DNA from: Anaerotignum sp.
Lineage (GTDB): Bacteria > Bacillota > Clostridia > Lachnospirales > Anaerotignaceae
Direction of reading: 5' to 3'
Length of the DNA: 5,020 nt
NCBI GenBank assembly: GCA_017442465.1
Contig: JAFRZQ010000309.1
Coordinates: forward strand, 1 to 5,020
The notes beneath the pieces were generated by a model. The model was not told the origin of the DNA and made no database searches. It saw only the letters and a list, made by a program, of their open reading frames with translations. The position numbers and the translations under genes were made by a program. Numbering within the stretch: the stretch's first letter is position 1; every line of letters starts with the position of its first letter. This document shows, piece after piece, positions 4,679 to 5,020 of the stretch.

Positions 4679-5020
4679 ATGAACAGAAAAACCGGAATTT
4701 TAACAGGTTTGCTCATCATTCTCTGCATTGCGGCAGGCATACTTTTCCACATAAACAAACCGGAAACGACTGCGGGCGCAAAGGAAATCAATATCGTTGT
4801 TGTCCATGCAGACCAGACAGAAAAAAGCTTTACATACCAAACTGATGCAGAATATCTGGCAGACGTTCTGCTGGAAAAAGAACTGGTGGATGGCGAAATG
4901 GGTTCCTACGGTCTCTTCATCAAAACCGTTGACGGCGAAACCGCCGATGACAGCAAACAGAAGTGGTGGTGCATCACCAAAGGCGGCGAACAGGTCAACA
5001 GCGGTGCAGATGCCCTTCCC
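4679..5020 (+). CDS. DUF4430 (transcobalamin C-terminal-like) protein, partial
   Basis: The first 114 residues of a membrane-anchored extracytoplasmic protein are visible; the 3' end is outside the window. A basic start (MNRKTG) and hydrophobic segment (about 7-25) form a signal anchor or signal peptide. Cys16 is preceded by IIL, not a proper lipobox, so lipidation is doubtful. A DUF4430 domain begins at about residue 37. Its typical features are visible: FTYQTDAEYLADVLLE (51-66), YGLFIKTVDG (77-86) and KWWCITKGGE (95-104). DUF4430 resembles the C-terminal beta domain of transcobalamin and intrinsic factor. Together with the upstream B12 riboswitch this supports a role in corrinoid capture, perhaps for an ECF-type transporter encoded beyond the window; that part is inference. 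The ATG is set by GGAGG (4666-4670) with an 8-nt spacer. Confidence 0.88.
   Translation, partial: MNRKTGILTGLLIILCIAAGILFHINKPETTAGAKEINIVVVHADQTEKSFTYQTDAEYLADVLLEKELVDGEMGSYGLFIKTVDGETADDSKQKWWCITKGGEQVNSGADALP

Noticed and set aside
4679..4750. Lipoprotein signal in the DUF4430 protein
   Set aside because: The residues before Cys16 are IIL, and position -1 should be Gly, Ala or Ser. A signal anchor or ordinary signal peptide fits better.

Overview
The window looks like chromosomal DNA from an endospore-forming, low-to-mid GC Clostridia-type Firmicute. The indications are a sporulation protease (SpoIVB), a sporulation-type D-Ala-D-Ala carboxypeptidase, an SLH-anchored surface protein, strong GGAGG-type ribosome binding sites, and a cobalamin riboswitch in front of a DUF4430 protein. 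The genus cannot be named from the sequence alone. I see no mobile element, CRISPR array, tRNA or rRNA.

Left half, minus strand (1-2053): a complete penicillin-binding-protein-type carboxypeptidase (dacF-like, 2053 to 887) is followed after 181 bp by spoIVB (705 to 1), which runs off the window before its catalytic serine. The 181-bp gap holds a candidate forespore-type promoter and a terminator-like hairpin that ends only 17 nt before the spoIVB start codon. Both genes act at the membrane or cell wall. In relatives they belong to sporulation: SpoIVB signals from forespore to mother cell, and DacF trims peptidoglycan peptides.

Divergent control region (2054-2275): this AT-rich stretch separates dacF from a plus-strand surface-protein gene. 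It contains three perfect inverted repeats, two of them back to back, and an extended -10 promoter for the plus-strand gene.

Right half, plus strand (2276-5020): a 696-aa secreted protein carries three N-terminal SLH domains, which in this family attach to the cell wall polymer. These are followed by five divergent copies of a roughly 70-100-residue, very acidic module; the whole resembles an S-layer or S-layer-associated protein. It ends at a strong bidirectional terminator. The tail of that terminator abuts a near-consensus sigma-A promoter, which drives a cobalamin riboswitch leader of about 235 nt. The leader controls a membrane-anchored DUF4430 (transcobalamin C-terminal-like) protein that is cut by the window edge. 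This last unit is probably a B12-repressed corrinoid-capture gene.

The most unusual structures are the acidic repeat module of the SLH protein and the riboswitch expression platform. The platform shows mutually exclusive hairpins around the ribosome binding site and a perfect 11-nt complementarity back into the aptamer.
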